In this document: positions 26,310 through 35,083 of the stretch, piece by piece
Position numbering within the stretch: position 1 is the first letter of the stretch
Layout of the letters: each line of letters opens with the position of its first letter
Assembly: GCA_038748775.1 (NCBI GenBank)
Contig: JBCDIT010000010.1
Location: forward strand, 118,324-182,323
Reading direction: 5' to 3'
DNA: 64,000 nucleotides
Source of the DNA: DAIQNV01 sp038748775
Lineage (GTDB): Bacteria; Planctomycetota; Phycisphaerae; Phycisphaerales; UBA1924
The notes under the pieces: generated by a model
The model's database searches: none
What the model was told of the DNA's origin: nothing
What the model saw: only the letters and a program-made list of their open reading frames with translations
Program-made: the position numbers and the translations under genes

Positions 26310-27056
26310 TCAGAACATGCCATTGTCGTTGGCCGATTCCGCAGGGATTTCCTGCCATACATCCCAATGCTCAACGATCTTGCCATCGTCCAACCGGAAG
26401 AGGTCGTAAATGGCAAACGGCTTCGCCTCTATCTCGCCCTCGCACTGTGCAAGGACGAAGTTGCCTTCGCCGAGCAGACGGTGAACTTTGCGATACGTGA
26501 CCTTACGGCGTGTTTCTACCAAGCTCTCGAGTCCGTCGTCAAACAACGGGTTGTGCTGGCAAAACAGCCCGTCACGCAGAAAGGTACTGACGAGAGCCCA
26601 TTGTCCTCCTACAAGCACGCTTGACACAAAATCGTTGACGACTGCCTTGTTCGACTCGGTCGCATGAAGATCTGTGACTTTGAAAGAGCCGTCGGTCTGC
26701 GTGCGACCGCCTACGGGATTCATCGACAGGGGTGCAATGCAATCCCAGTGCTCGTCAATCCGGCCGTCGACGACTTTCCAGATGTCAAAGACCACAACAG
26801 TATCGGCGCCGAGTGCTGCCGCGTTCGAGAAGGTGATATGGGTGACCACAAACGGTCCGTCGTGGAACATCCTGTGGAGCTCGAGGCCAAAGCCTGCTTC
26901 CTTCAAGACAGGCTGCATCTCAAGGATGAACTCGGGACCGGTCGGAGCGTTCGGGTTGTGCTGGACATAGGCCCCCAACACCGGTTTCATCGCGTCTGCG
27001 TCGTTGCGACTCAACGCCTCAAGGAAGGTCTCGACTACGGATCGTGGATCAGACAC
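26310..27056 (-). CDS. Tandem SnoaL-like (NTF2-fold) protein
   Basis: Begins at a GTG with GGAGG 7 nt upstream. Two NTF2-like domains are fused: residues 1-118 (VVETFLEALSRNDADAMKPV, then YVQHNPNAPTGPEF and VFDIWKVVDGRIDEHWDCIA) and 125-248 (VVNDFVSSVLVGG, CQHNPLFDDGLESL, YDLFRLDDGKIVEHWDVWQE). Each half contains the 'xQHNP' and 'DGxIxEHWD' motifs of the predicted SnoaL-like aldol-condensation family (COG4922 type). Proteins of this group are usually one domain of about 120-130 residues, so the duplication within one chain is notable. The reaction and substrate are unknown. No partner gene adjoins it on the same strand. Confidence 0.8.
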   Translation of the reverse strand: MSDPRSVVETFLEALSRNDADAMKPVLGAYVQHNPNAPTGPEFILEMQPVLKEAGFGLELHRMFHDGPFVVTHITFSNAAALGADTVVVFDIWKVVDGRIDEHWDCIAPLSMNPVGGRTQTDGSFKVTDLHATESNKAVVNDFVSSVLVGGQWALVSTFLRDGLFCQHNPLFDDGLESLVETRRKVTYRKVHRLLGEGNFVLAQCEGEIEAKPFAIYDLFRLDDGKIVEHWDVWQEIPAESANDNGMF

Positions 27057-27451
27057 GTTGTTTCCTCCTTGGACACAAACTCAATGCATCCACCCGTCGG
27101 GGGGTGAGCCATGAAGCGCCGCGCGGCGTCGGGAACTGCATCCTACCGGCTTCGGGTTGATTGTGCAACGAACAGTGTAAAACAGGTGCTGTCCGCGTTG
27201 ACGGCGCATACGTTCTCGACCTACGGTTGTCGCTTTGCTCGCCGAGACATCGTCCGATTTGGGCAACGCGGAAGTAGCGATCAACGGCATCGCGATTTAA
27301 ACGCGAATGGCAACGGACGTTGATAAATTGACTCGGATCGCCTAGACTTCCAATCCCGACGGAGCCTTGGTCAGATCAGCGGTCCGCCCATTGGGAGGCG
27401 ATTTTTGACAGGCGAGCGGGTGGTCCTGTGTGAGCAAAGCCCACGATCACC
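27057..27451. other. Intergenic region between SnoaL-like and SDR genes
   Basis: Nearly 400 nt of divergent promoter region with lower GC than its surroundings in places. It contains a possible -35 (TTGACT near 27328) but no well-placed -10, and no credible gene. Confidence 0.4.
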
Positions 27452-27473
27452 GACTGATCGGAGCCGATCGGTC
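27452..27473. promoter_or_regulatory. 22-bp near-perfect palindrome upstream of the SDR gene
   Basis: GACTGATCGG (27452-27461) and CCGATCGGTC (27464-27473) are inverted repeats with one mismatch around a 2-nt centre, 84 nt upstream of the SDR start. Size and symmetry fit a TetR- or LysR-type operator, but no regulator gene is adjacent. Confidence 0.4.
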
Positions 27474-27557
27474 AAGCCTCGTCTGTCGGCCGGCGGACGG
27501 GCGCTGCTGCTGGCGTGAGTCAGGGCCGCAAACATCAAACAGAGTCTGGAGGCCGCA

Positions 27558-28331
27558 ATGGCAAAGGTAGATATCAAGGACAAAGTCGCACTCGTTACCG
27601 GCGCCAACCGTGGCATCGGGAAAGAGATCGTCCGCGCGCTCATCGGTGGAGGGGTGAAGAAGGTATATGGCGCCGTACGGAAGCCCGCGTCCTTAGACCC
27701 GCTCGTCGATGAGCTCGGTGGCAAGGCCCTTGTCCCGGTGGCGTTCGACCTACGTGACGAACAGTCTGCTCGAGATGCCGCGAGCGTCGCATCGGACGCA
27801 CAGATCATCGTTGCGAACGCGGGAGTCATGGGCAACGCATCGGTGCTGAGTGACGATGTATTCGACACCCTTCGATATGAGCTCGATGCAAACCTCTTCG
27901 GATTCATCCGTCTTGTCCGTGCGTTTGTCCCGACGCTTGAGCGAAATGGAAACGGCGCGATAGTTCAGTTGAATTCGGCAGTCTCACTGAAGTGCTTCGC
28001 TCCCGAATTCACCACGTACTGTGCGTCCAAGGCCGCGTCCTACTCGGTCACGCAAGCTCTCAGGATGCAGCTGGGCGAACGAGGTATCTCGGTGTTTAGC
28101 GTTCACCCTGGTCCGATCGCCACAGATATGGCGCATGACTCAGGCTTCGAGGATGTCGCGCATCCGTCACACCTCGTTGCGGATGCGATTGTGGCCGCAT
28201 TGAAGTCCGGGAGTTTTCACGTCTGGTCAGACCCGACGTCGAAGTTAATCGGCGACGCATACGCCAGCTTTGCGAGCTCCGTGATCGAAGCGGAGTGGGA
28301 TCTTGAGTCCCCCTCTGGTACGACAGGGTAA
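27558..28331 (+). CDS. Short-chain dehydrogenase/reductase (SDR)
   Basis: A 257-residue classical SDR. The cofactor motif TGANRGIGK is near residues 14-22, the NAG motif (IIVANAGVMGN) near 84-94, Ser of the catalytic triad in QLNSAVSLK (about 140), and the YxxxK pair in YCASKAASYS (about 155-159); the PG turn (HPGPIATDM) follows. All key residues are intact. The substrate is unknown. The last ~10 residues (ESPSGTTG) appear to run into unrelated DNA that continues as a fragment of another gene in a different frame, so the natural C-terminus may have been altered by recombination. GGAG at 27550-27553 provides a ribosome site. Confidence 0.88.
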   Translation: MAKVDIKDKVALVTGANRGIGKEIVRALIGGGVKKVYGAVRKPASLDPLVDELGGKALVPVAFDLRDEQSARDAASVASDAQIIVANAGVMGNASVLSDDVFDTLRYELDANLFGFIRLVRAFVPTLERNGNGAIVQLNSAVSLKCFAPEFTTYCASKAASYSVTQALRMQLGERGISVFSVHPGPIATDMAHDSGFEDVAHPSHLVADAIVAALKSGSFHVWSDPTSKLIGDAYASFASSVIEAEWDLESPSGTTG

Positions 28332-28576
28332 ACCCGGGCAAGAAGGTCCCGGTCACCTCTCTGCCGCTGAACGCGGCGAAGAACGCCACGATGGCTTCCA
28401 ACCCGGACAAGGCCGGACACTTCGTCCGAACGAAGTGGAAGAAGACTGTTCCGATCGCGGAAGCGATTCGGGAGAAGGGACTGTTCGGCAACCAGAACTC
28501 TGCCGCGAAGCCACGGGCGAAGAAGTGGCAGCTCACCGTTGAGCGGTGGGTGGCCGCCTTCCACGAATCGCTGTAG
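28307..28576 (+). pseudogene. 3' fragment of an unrelated gene fused behind the SDR
   Basis: An in-frame stretch of 89 codons, open from the TGA at 28304 to a TAG at 28574, with no start codon or ribosome site near its beginning. It reads like the compact C-terminal end of a soluble protein (KNATMASNPDKAGHFVRTKW, then EKGLFGNQNSAAKPRAKKW and QLTVERWVAAFHESL). It overlaps the last 25 bases of the SDR gene in another frame. I cannot name the parent family. The likeliest reading is a truncated remnant whose 5' part was replaced when the SDR region was acquired. Confidence 0.5.
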
Positions 28577-28841
28577 CGTCCTGGATCGCGCTGTTGGATC
28601 AGGGTAAGTTGATTCCACCCCCGACCGGCATCCCTCGTCGAACTGGCCGCCCCGTCAACCGAGAGTCGGAGAGAGTTTGAGAGGTTCGGTCGAGAGCCGG
28701 ACCGGAACGCCCAGCGTCGCGATCGACCGCCCCATGCACCCACCAGAACGGAGAGTCGGCCAGCCGCTGCTCGCCGCCGCAAGTCCCGCACGGTCCACCC
28801 CTTGCGAGAGCCACCCGGGCGGACTTGGCCCGCCGAAGCCG

Positions 28842-28872
28842 TAAAGCAAAACCGCCACGGTTTCCCGTGGCG
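28842..28872 (-). terminator. Rho-independent terminator of tRNA-Asn
   Basis: On the minus strand CGCCACGG-gaaa-CCGTGGCG (28872-28853), a perfect 8-bp stem with a GNRA-type tetraloop, is followed by GTTTTGCTTT. It begins 9 nt after the 3' end of the tRNA gene. Confidence 0.85.
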
Positions 28873-28880
28873 ACTGAAAG

Positions 28881-28952
28881 CTCCCCGAGTAGGACTCGAA
28901 CCTACAACCTAGCGGTTAACAGCCGCTCGCTCTACCATTGAGCTATCGGGGA
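28881..28952 (-). tRNA. tRNA-Asn (anticodon GTT)
   Basis: A 72-nt cloverleaf: acceptor stem TCCCCGA/TCGGGGA with discriminator G at 28881, D-arm AGCTCAATGGTAGAGC, anticodon loop with GTT flanked by C-T and A-A, and the T-arm with GGTTCGAGTCC. CCA is not encoded. It is the only copy in the window and has its own terminator. Confidence 0.95.
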
Positions 28953-29078
28953 CCGAATTGTTTCCGAAATCAAAGCATCGCCTCAACCGCGGAGAGCCAG
29001 AACAGTATCGCACCCAGGGCCACCGTCAAGCGGAAGCCCGCGTTGGTCGACCATCGGTCGATTCGAAAGGGAAATCGC

Positions 29079-30002
29079 GTGCTGAAGTTCATCAGAATCG
29101 CCGTCGCCCTCGCAGCCCTTGTCACCGTCCTCCTCCCGACGCCCGCCCTCGCCCAGCGGGCCGACCTCTCGTGGAAGTGGATCGACGGGGCGACGTCCCG
29201 CTACCGCATGGTCGAGTCGATGGCCCAGTCGATCTCGGGAGCCGCCTCAACCGACCTCTCGTGGGTCCGGACCGTCGAGTTCACCCAGACGGTCGAGTCC
29301 ACGTCGAAGGGATCCGTCGTCTCCCGAACGTACGACCGTGTCGCGGTCGAGCTCGACGAGGCCGGCAAAATCACGAAGTTCGACTCCGATGTCGCTTCGA
29401 CCTTTGGCAACGCCGCGCATCCCATGATCGCCCCGTTCACCAAGATGACGGGCAAGATCCTCCGGGTCGAGCTCGACGCCGACAGCATGGTTACCGGCGA
29501 CGACGGCCCGCCCGAGTTGTTCGAGGCCATGCTTGGACCGCTCTCGCAGTCGAACGCTGGCTTGGCGGGACTCGCACCCACCGGTGACCAAAGCACCCGC
29601 CTCATCGAGCAGACCCAGTCCGCCCTCGACATCATCCCGGGCCGTCGCGTCCGCCGCGGCCAGTCCTGGATCGTCGACATCCCGCACGCCGTCCCGCTCA
29701 CGGGCGATCTCGCCTCCGATATCTCATGCACGCTGAAGAGCGCGCGCCGAAATCGCGCGTCGATCCTTATCGAAGGACACCTCAGCCAGACCGACGGCGA
29801 GTCTGGTCTCGCCTTGCTCAAGCTCAAAGAGGGCGTCATCGAGGGCACGATCGAGTTCGATACCGAGGAAGGCCAGATCCGCAAACAGCAGATCGAGATG
29901 GTCTCGGAATGGTCAACGACCAACGAATTGCTCGAAGCCCTCGGCGCCGAAGAGACCACCCAGTCGCTCCGCCAGAGCGTCGAACTCGTCAGAATCCGCT
30001 AG
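29079..30002 (+). CDS. Exported DUF6263-like protein
   Basis: The GTG at 29079 (with AAAGG 9 nt upstream) gives 307 residues with a signal peptide (LKFIRIAVALAALVTVLLPT, cleavage near ALAQ). The body resembles DUF6263-type periplasmic proteins: paired domains of long strands with phrases such as TSRYRMVESMAQSIS, EFTQTVESTSKGSVVSRTYD and VRRGQSWIVDIPH. No catalytic motif is visible. An open frame extends upstream into the tRNA region but has no ribosome site. The gene stands alone; the next gene (VWA protein) converges on it with only 2 nt between the stops. Confidence 0.65.
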   Translation: MLKFIRIAVALAALVTVLLPTPALAQRADLSWKWIDGATSRYRMVESMAQSISGAASTDLSWVRTVEFTQTVESTSKGSVVSRTYDRVAVELDEAGKITKFDSDVASTFGNAAHPMIAPFTKMTGKILRVELDADSMVTGDDGPPELFEAMLGPLSQSNAGLAGLAPTGDQSTRLIEQTQSALDIIPGRRVRRGQSWIVDIPHAVPLTGDLASDISCTLKSARRNRASILIEGHLSQTDGESGLALLKLKEGVIEGTIEFDTEEGQIRKQQIEMVSEWSTTNELLEALGAEETTQSLRQSVELVRIR

Positions 30003-30004
30003 CT

Positions 30005-31789
30005 CTACCCGATCACCCGCCGCCGGTGATTCACGTAGTCCCAGAGCACGAATCGATCCAGATCGCGTCCGGCCGTGAACACCACGCGGCCCGAGGTCTG
30101 CTCAGCCATCCGATGCGCAAACGCGATGTCATCCTCGTCCTGGCTCCAACTCGGGATCAGGAAGATGTTGATCGTGATGCCCTCCCGAGCACACGCCGCG
30201 GCTTCCCGCATTGTCGCGCGTTCGGTCAGCGGATCGGGCGGGTACAGCATGTAGAGCTGCCGCCCATCACCGGCGTTCTTCTTCACGCCCGTCTCCGGAC
30301 CGTTCTCAAAGTGCGCCGTCGGCAGACCGTCCGTGATCAACATGATCTGCTTGTTGGGCGTGTCCTGGGCGGCCAGCTGCCGCCTTGAGAGTTCGAGCGC
30401 GTGCTGGATGTTCGTGAAGTGGGGGTGCACCATCGACTCGGAGATCTCAGGGTCGGACATATCAACCCGAAGCCGAACCACCGGCTCGCGGGTCGTCACC
30501 GGCTTGGGCATCACCTTCGCAAGTTCCCCGGGCGGGACCGACTTCGCGAACGTCGACATCTCGAAAACCTGAAGGAAATCTCCCGGGTACTCGCTCCGGA
30601 TCAGCCCGTCGAGCGCGATCGCCATCCGCTTGCACGCAACGTATTGCCCGCCGTAACTCATCGACCCGGACATGTCCACGATCAACGACGTCGCACACTT
30701 CGGCGTGTTCCGGGTCAGATGGACCTCGATGTCCTCCGCACCGATCCCAACGTCGCGTGTGCCGCCGGGTCCTTTCGCCGAGGTGCCCGAACGCACAGCA
30801 GCGTTCACCACCGTCTGCGGAACGTCGATCTCCGCCGGAGAATCGCCAAACTCGTACCCCCTCGTCTTCGCGAGCTCGACGACACCCTCGCCCACAACCG
30901 GTCCCCGATGTTGACCGGTCCTCGCCGCGTCCAAGTCACTGAAGATGTCATCGAGCAGTGTCGCCTGAAACAGCTTGTACGTCTTGGGCGACGCCCGCCA
31001 GCTCCCTTCTCCATCGCGCTCGAGCCCCTGCCGCTCGGCCTGTTCACGCAGGTAGTTCTCCACCTGTTCCTGCAAGCCCTGCAACTGCTCAACGCCCGCC
31101 TGGTCAACAAACCGGCTGAGCTCGTCGAGATCGATGATCCCGATCTTCGCGTCCTTCTTTGCCTCGCGAAGCTGCTCAAGCAGCTTCTCGATCGTTTCGA
31201 GTTCCTCTTTGACGTCGATCGCTTCTTCAACCGATAACGATTCACGCCCTGTGAAGTTCCACCGCGCCGCCAGCTCTTCCACCTCGTACTTGTTCCCCAG
31301 CCGATCGAGCACGCCCATGATCTCACCGGCAAGCGCCCGGTCTTCCCGTTCAGCCGCGTACCAGACCCGCTCAAGGTCGCGCATCTGCTCCGACTTCGCC
31401 GCCTTCGAGAACGCCTCCAGAATCTCAGCGTCGCGCTCGCCCGTCGGAGTCGAAGGACCGACGCCCTCCACGGCGTCCCGATAGGCCTTCGTCGCGAGCG
31501 CCTGGACCGAATCTGTTTCGTAGGTCTCGAGGATCTTCCGCCAGCGCTCCTCCAGCATGTCGATCAACGCGTCGATACCGGGCCCGAGTCCCGCGATCTG
31601 GCTCGGGTCGATCTCCACCGCATCCCGGAGTTCTTCCTCGGTCAACTCTCGGTACTCACCGAAGCGAAGGAAGTGCTCCATCGCCGCCCCCGCGACGTCG
31701 GGCGGCGGCGAGGTCGGCGAAGGAAAACGCCGAGGGTCATAGCCCTGATAGCTGTGGAAGAGACCTCCGAGCGTTCGCTTCGATGACAT
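30005..31789 (-). CDS. VWA-domain protein of a MoxR-VWA system
   Basis: Start set at the ATG at 31789 (MSSKRTLGGLFHSYQGYDP); the longer frame has no support. The 594-residue protein has an N-terminal helical region, a coiled-coil-like middle (ETIEKLLEQLREAKKDAKIG), and a C-terminal von Willebrand A domain with the metal-binding MIDAS motif (DMSGSMSYGG, around base 30660) and later TDGLP. No signal peptide is present, so it is cytoplasmic. It is the third gene of a unit with a MoxR-type AAA+ ATPase and a small membrane protein. Such pairs act as chaperone-like machines that insert metals or assemble complexes; the client here is unknown. Confidence 0.85.
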   Translation of the reverse strand: MSSKRTLGGLFHSYQGYDPRRFPSPTSPPPDVAGAAMEHFLRFGEYRELTEEELRDAVEIDPSQIAGLGPGIDALIDMLEERWRKILETYETDSVQALATKAYRDAVEGVGPSTPTGERDAEILEAFSKAAKSEQMRDLERVWYAAEREDRALAGEIMGVLDRLGNKYEVEELAARWNFTGRESLSVEEAIDVKEELETIEKLLEQLREAKKDAKIGIIDLDELSRFVDQAGVEQLQGLQEQVENYLREQAERQGLERDGEGSWRASPKTYKLFQATLLDDIFSDLDAARTGQHRGPVVGEGVVELAKTRGYEFGDSPAEIDVPQTVVNAAVRSGTSAKGPGGTRDVGIGAEDIEVHLTRNTPKCATSLIVDMSGSMSYGGQYVACKRMAIALDGLIRSEYPGDFLQVFEMSTFAKSVPPGELAKVMPKPVTTREPVVRLRVDMSDPEISESMVHPHFTNIQHALELSRRQLAAQDTPNKQIMLITDGLPTAHFENGPETGVKKNAGDGRQLYMLYPPDPLTERATMREAAACAREGITINIFLIPSWSQDEDDIAFAHRMAEQTSGRVVFTAGRDLDRFVLWDYVNHRRRVIG

Positions 31790-31821
31790 AGCAAACGGTA
31801 GCTCGCCGCCGGGCACGGAGG

Positions 31822-32043
31822 TCAGATGGTCCTGTCGGATTCCCGTCGGGACGCAGTACGACGCCCCGACTGTGACACGGCAACGAGCCCGCTGCTGGTC
31901 GCAACCGCCATCGCGACGTTGAGCGCGACGTCGTCCGAGTCCATCCATCCCAATACCGCGCCTGAACCGATCAGAACGGCCCATCCGAGTGCGATCCCGA
32001 TGCCAATAGCGAGCGTCACTTTCGCCGATTTTCCGCAGCACAT
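31822..32043 (-). CDS. Small two-helix membrane protein between MoxR and VWA genes
   Basis: A 73-residue protein (start ATG 32043, GGAGG 11 nt upstream). It has two cysteines at the N-terminus (MCCGKSAKV), two hydrophobic segments (about 8-28, VTLAIGIGIALGWAVLIGSGAVL, and about 36-55) joined by WMDSDD, then a basic tail. It lies in the 320-nt space between the MoxR-type ATPase and the VWA gene, on the same strand. I do not recognise it. Its position suggests a membrane anchor or client for the ATPase-VWA machine, but it could be a chance frame. Confidence 0.5.
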   Translation of the reverse strand: MCCGKSAKVTLAIGIGIALGWAVLIGSGAVLGWMDSDDVALNVAMAVATSSGLVAVSQSGRRTASRRESDRTI

Positions 32044-32112
32044 AGGATCGGATACCTCCGACTCCGATGACGCCACTCGCGTTCCGACCCGTCACAAATC
32101 GAAGGCTACGAA

Positions 32113-33570
32113 TCACGTCTCATACTCAAACCGCCCGAACCGCTCCCCCCGACTGATGCGGTCCGTCGCCCAGAGCCCCGCCAGCACAAACTCCACGCAG
32201 CTCGCCCGCACCGCCGGATCATCCGCCGCGTTCACCTCGAACGCCTTCTCCCAAACCTCAGGAACCCGCTGCAACACCTCGGCATACACGCGGCTGGGCA
32301 CCATGTCGCCTACCTCGATCTTGACGCCTTTCGCAAAGATCTCCGCGATGTTCCCCAGCCCATGCTCGTCGACGTACTCCTCAAAGACGCCCCCGATCGC
32401 CTCTGCGAGCAACGCATCAAGCACCTGCCGCTCGGTCATCTGGTGCGTGCCCATCATGTCCAGCTCAAGTTTGCCCACCGCCGACGCGTGGAAGTGTGCA
32501 AGATCACTCACGCGGCACACCGCCGGCGTCTCGCCAAGCCGGATCGCCCGTTGCCGTGCGCTCGCGACCATCTGCTTGTAGTTCGCAATACTGAAGCGGG
32601 CGCTCACGCCCGAATCTTGGTCCACCCACTTGCTCTTTCGCCCCCGGATCGAGATCTCCTCGACGATCTCCTTCATGAACCGCGGCACGACCACCGGATA
32701 CGTCTCGGGCGACTGCGCTTCACCGAGATCCAATCCGTCTTTGAACGCCTCCGCTTCCGTGATCTCGATCGCCGCGTCACGGCTCGCTGGATAGTGCGTC
32801 CGAATCGTCGTGCCGATCCGGTCTTTGAGCTGGGGAATGACCTTCCCCGACCGGTTGTAGGTTTGCGGGTTCGCGCTGAACAGCACCATGACATCGATGT
32901 CGAAGCTGATCGGATACCCACGGATCTGAACGTCCCGCTCTTCCAGAATGTTGAACAAACCCACCTGCACGAGATCATCGAGGTCAGGCAACTCATTCAT
33001 CGCGAACAAGCCCCGGTGCATCCTCGGGATTAATCCGAAGTGCAGGGCGTCTTCACTGCCCATGCTGACCGAGCCAACGCTCGCGTCCATCCCGAGGATC
33101 TTCGCCGGGTCGATCTCACCGATGATGTCCGCAAACTTCGTCCCCGGCGCCAGCCGCTCCGCGTACCGGTGGTCTCGGGGCCACCAAGCGACCCGCGCGT
33201 CTTCGCCCTTCTCCGCGAGCACTCGCTTCCCAGCCGACGTGATCGGCGCTTCCGGATCTTCGTGTACCGGGCACCCCGGGATTTCGAGGTAGGGCAACTC
33301 TTTGTCGAGGAAGCCGACGAGCATACGCATCAGCCGGCTCTTCGCCTGCCCCTTCTCGCCCATGAACAGCATGTCATGCCCGGCGAGAATCGCGTTCACG
33401 ATCTCCGGGATCACCGTGTCCGAGTATCCGACGATCCCCGGAAACAGCTCTTCACCGCCCGCGAGGCGGCGGCTCACGTTGTCCCGTAGTTCTTCTTTAA
33501 CCGACCGCGATCGCCAGCCGCTCGCCCGGAGTTCGCCAACCGTCGCCGGACGCCTTGTGGAATCGCTCAT
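32113..33570 (-). CDS. MoxR-family AAA+ ATPase
   Basis: A 485-residue ATPase with a Walker A-type loop at residues 71-78 (GEKGQAKS; the usual GKS is changed to AKS, as in this subgroup of MoxR/magnesium-chelatase-like proteins), a Walker B-type segment (GLFAMNELPDLDDLVQVGL), and sensor motif VLFSANPQTYN. The C-terminal ~100 residues are helical. It is the first gene of the MoxR/small membrane protein/VWA unit; MoxR ATPases act with VWA partners to remodel or activate other proteins. The ATG overlaps, on the opposite strand, a possible start of the hydrolase gene, so the two must share a very short divergent promoter. Confidence 0.85.
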   Translation of the reverse strand: MSDSTRRPATVGELRASGWRSRSVKEELRDNVSRRLAGGEELFPGIVGYSDTVIPEIVNAILAGHDMLFMGEKGQAKSRLMRMLVGFLDKELPYLEIPGCPVHEDPEAPITSAGKRVLAEKGEDARVAWWPRDHRYAERLAPGTKFADIIGEIDPAKILGMDASVGSVSMGSEDALHFGLIPRMHRGLFAMNELPDLDDLVQVGLFNILEERDVQIRGYPISFDIDVMVLFSANPQTYNRSGKVIPQLKDRIGTTIRTHYPASRDAAIEITEAEAFKDGLDLGEAQSPETYPVVVPRFMKEIVEEISIRGRKSKWVDQDSGVSARFSIANYKQMVASARQRAIRLGETPAVCRVSDLAHFHASAVGKLELDMMGTHQMTERQVLDALLAEAIGGVFEEYVDEHGLGNIAEIFAKGVKIEVGDMVPSRVYAEVLQRVPEVWEKAFEVNAADDPAVRASCVEFVLAGLWATDRISRGERFGRFEYET

Positions 33571-33643
33571 GACCCATCATTCGCCCCGGTTTCGGCCGCG
33601 GACGCCCCGGATCGGAATTGGTATCCGGTGCGTACAACTCCCC

Positions 33644-35083
33644 ATGCCCGTCCTGGTGTGTGGTCTCGTGCTCGCGATCTGTGCCGCCGTCGCCCCCGGC
33701 GGGCCGCTGTTCGAAATCCGAGGGGCATCCCCAACACGCGTTGTGGTGACCACCGGTCCCGATCTACCCGAGTCCGACCCGCCCGATGCCCCGATGCTTC
33801 GGGCCCTTCTGGGGATCCGCGCTGTATACACCACCGCGCGAGACCTGCGCGTGACGAAGGCCGCCCTCGGACGGCCGTTCGACCGCGATCTCCCGAGCGT
33901 GCGCACGCTCGCTTATTTCCACCTGATCCTCTCTGGCGAGCCCGACGCCCCGGTGCGCACGCTCGCGATACTCGAGAGCCCCTCGGGCGATCGATTCGCC
34001 AGAGACATCATCACCGATGACACCGCCCGGATGAACGACGGCGCCCTTCGAACGCTCAGAAAGACCTGGCAGCGTGCCGCGGCTGCGCCAACGGCGACGC
34101 CCGACCATCGCCCGGGACGTGTTTTCGATCTCCCTCAGCCCTACACCCCGTCCCCGATCTCGCTCACGCCGCGTGTCATGACCGACCGTTTCTTCCGTGG
34201 GCGTTCCTACCCCGACAACTGGGACCAGATGGACCGCACCCTCACCGATGAGACGTTCTCGGTCCGATTGCCCGCCGGATTCGATCCTCTCCGACCGTCC
34301 GGTCTCCTCGTCTGGCAGAGCCCCACGCCGAAGGGCGCGATTCCCAGAACCCTCCACGCCGCCGCCGATGCCCTGAATCTCATTTGCATCGGCGCCCATA
34401 ACGCCGGCAACTACCGCAACAGTCCCGAGCGAGGTGATCCCGCCGATCGCTTCCAACTCGTCCTCGATGCGATCGAGACCTCTCAACGTCTGTGGTGGAT
34501 CGACCACGAGCGGGTCTACATCACCGGTGTCTCGGGCGGCGGACGCATCTCGAGCATGATGTGGGCGTGCTTCCCCGATATCATCAAAGGCGCTGTCGCG
34601 ATCGTTGGGCTCAACAGCCCCCACACCATCCCGATCCGCCCGGGATTTGTCTCGCCACCCAACTACATGCGTCCAGCGCTGAAGTTCCGGAAGATGACCA
34701 AGATCCAGCGCCTCGCCGGGATCACCGGCACCGAGGATTTCAACGAGCCCGAGATGGTCCTCCGCGTTGAAGAACACCAGGACGATGGGATGGCGGTCAG
34801 GCTTTGGAATCTCGAGGGCATGGGCCACACGTTCCCGCCGGATGAGACCTTCCTCGAAGCGATGCAGTGGGTCGACGCTCCGGTTCGTGAACGGCGAGAA
34901 GAGCGCCTCGAACAAGCCGCCTCCCTGCTCGGTTCCTACCTCGAGGCCAAGGGCGAACTCCCGCCCGCCGGCAGTTCCGAACGCGAGCAACTCGTCGAGG
35001 TCACCCGCCTCGCGCCGTGGACCGAACCGGCATGGAAGGCGGCCGAACTGCTGGGCATCGTCGAGCCATCACAGATTCCTTAG
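33644..35083 (+). CDS. Exported alpha/beta-hydrolase (esterase/PHB-depolymerase-like)
   Basis: The ATG at 33644 begins a signal peptide (PVLVCGLVLAICAAVAPGG); the in-frame ATG at 33569 overlaps the divergent MoxR start and would put 25 polar residues in front. The catalytic serine lies in GVSGGG, in the oxyanion-type context VYITGVSGGGRISSMMW, and a His near GMGHTFPP is the probable triad histidine, as in LpqC/poly(3-hydroxybutyrate) depolymerase-like esterases. The N-terminal ~190 residues hold no catalytic motif and may be a binding or linker region. Substrate unknown. The stop overlaps the 3' end of the convergent zinc-ribbon membrane protein gene. Confidence 0.75.
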   Translation: MPVLVCGLVLAICAAVAPGGPLFEIRGASPTRVVVTTGPDLPESDPPDAPMLRALLGIRAVYTTARDLRVTKAALGRPFDRDLPSVRTLAYFHLILSGEPDAPVRTLAILESPSGDRFARDIITDDTARMNDGALRTLRKTWQRAAAAPTATPDHRPGRVFDLPQPYTPSPISLTPRVMTDRFFRGRSYPDNWDQMDRTLTDETFSVRLPAGFDPLRPSGLLVWQSPTPKGAIPRTLHAAADALNLICIGAHNAGNYRNSPERGDPADRFQLVLDAIETSQRLWWIDHERVYITGVSGGGRISSMMWACFPDIIKGAVAIVGLNSPHTIPIRPGFVSPPNYMRPALKFRKMTKIQRLAGITGTEDFNEPEMVLRVEEHQDDGMAVRLWNLEGMGHTFPPDETFLEAMQWVDAPVRERREERLEQAASLLGSYLEAKGELPPAGSSEREQLVEVTRLAPWTEPAWKAAELLGIVEPSQIP

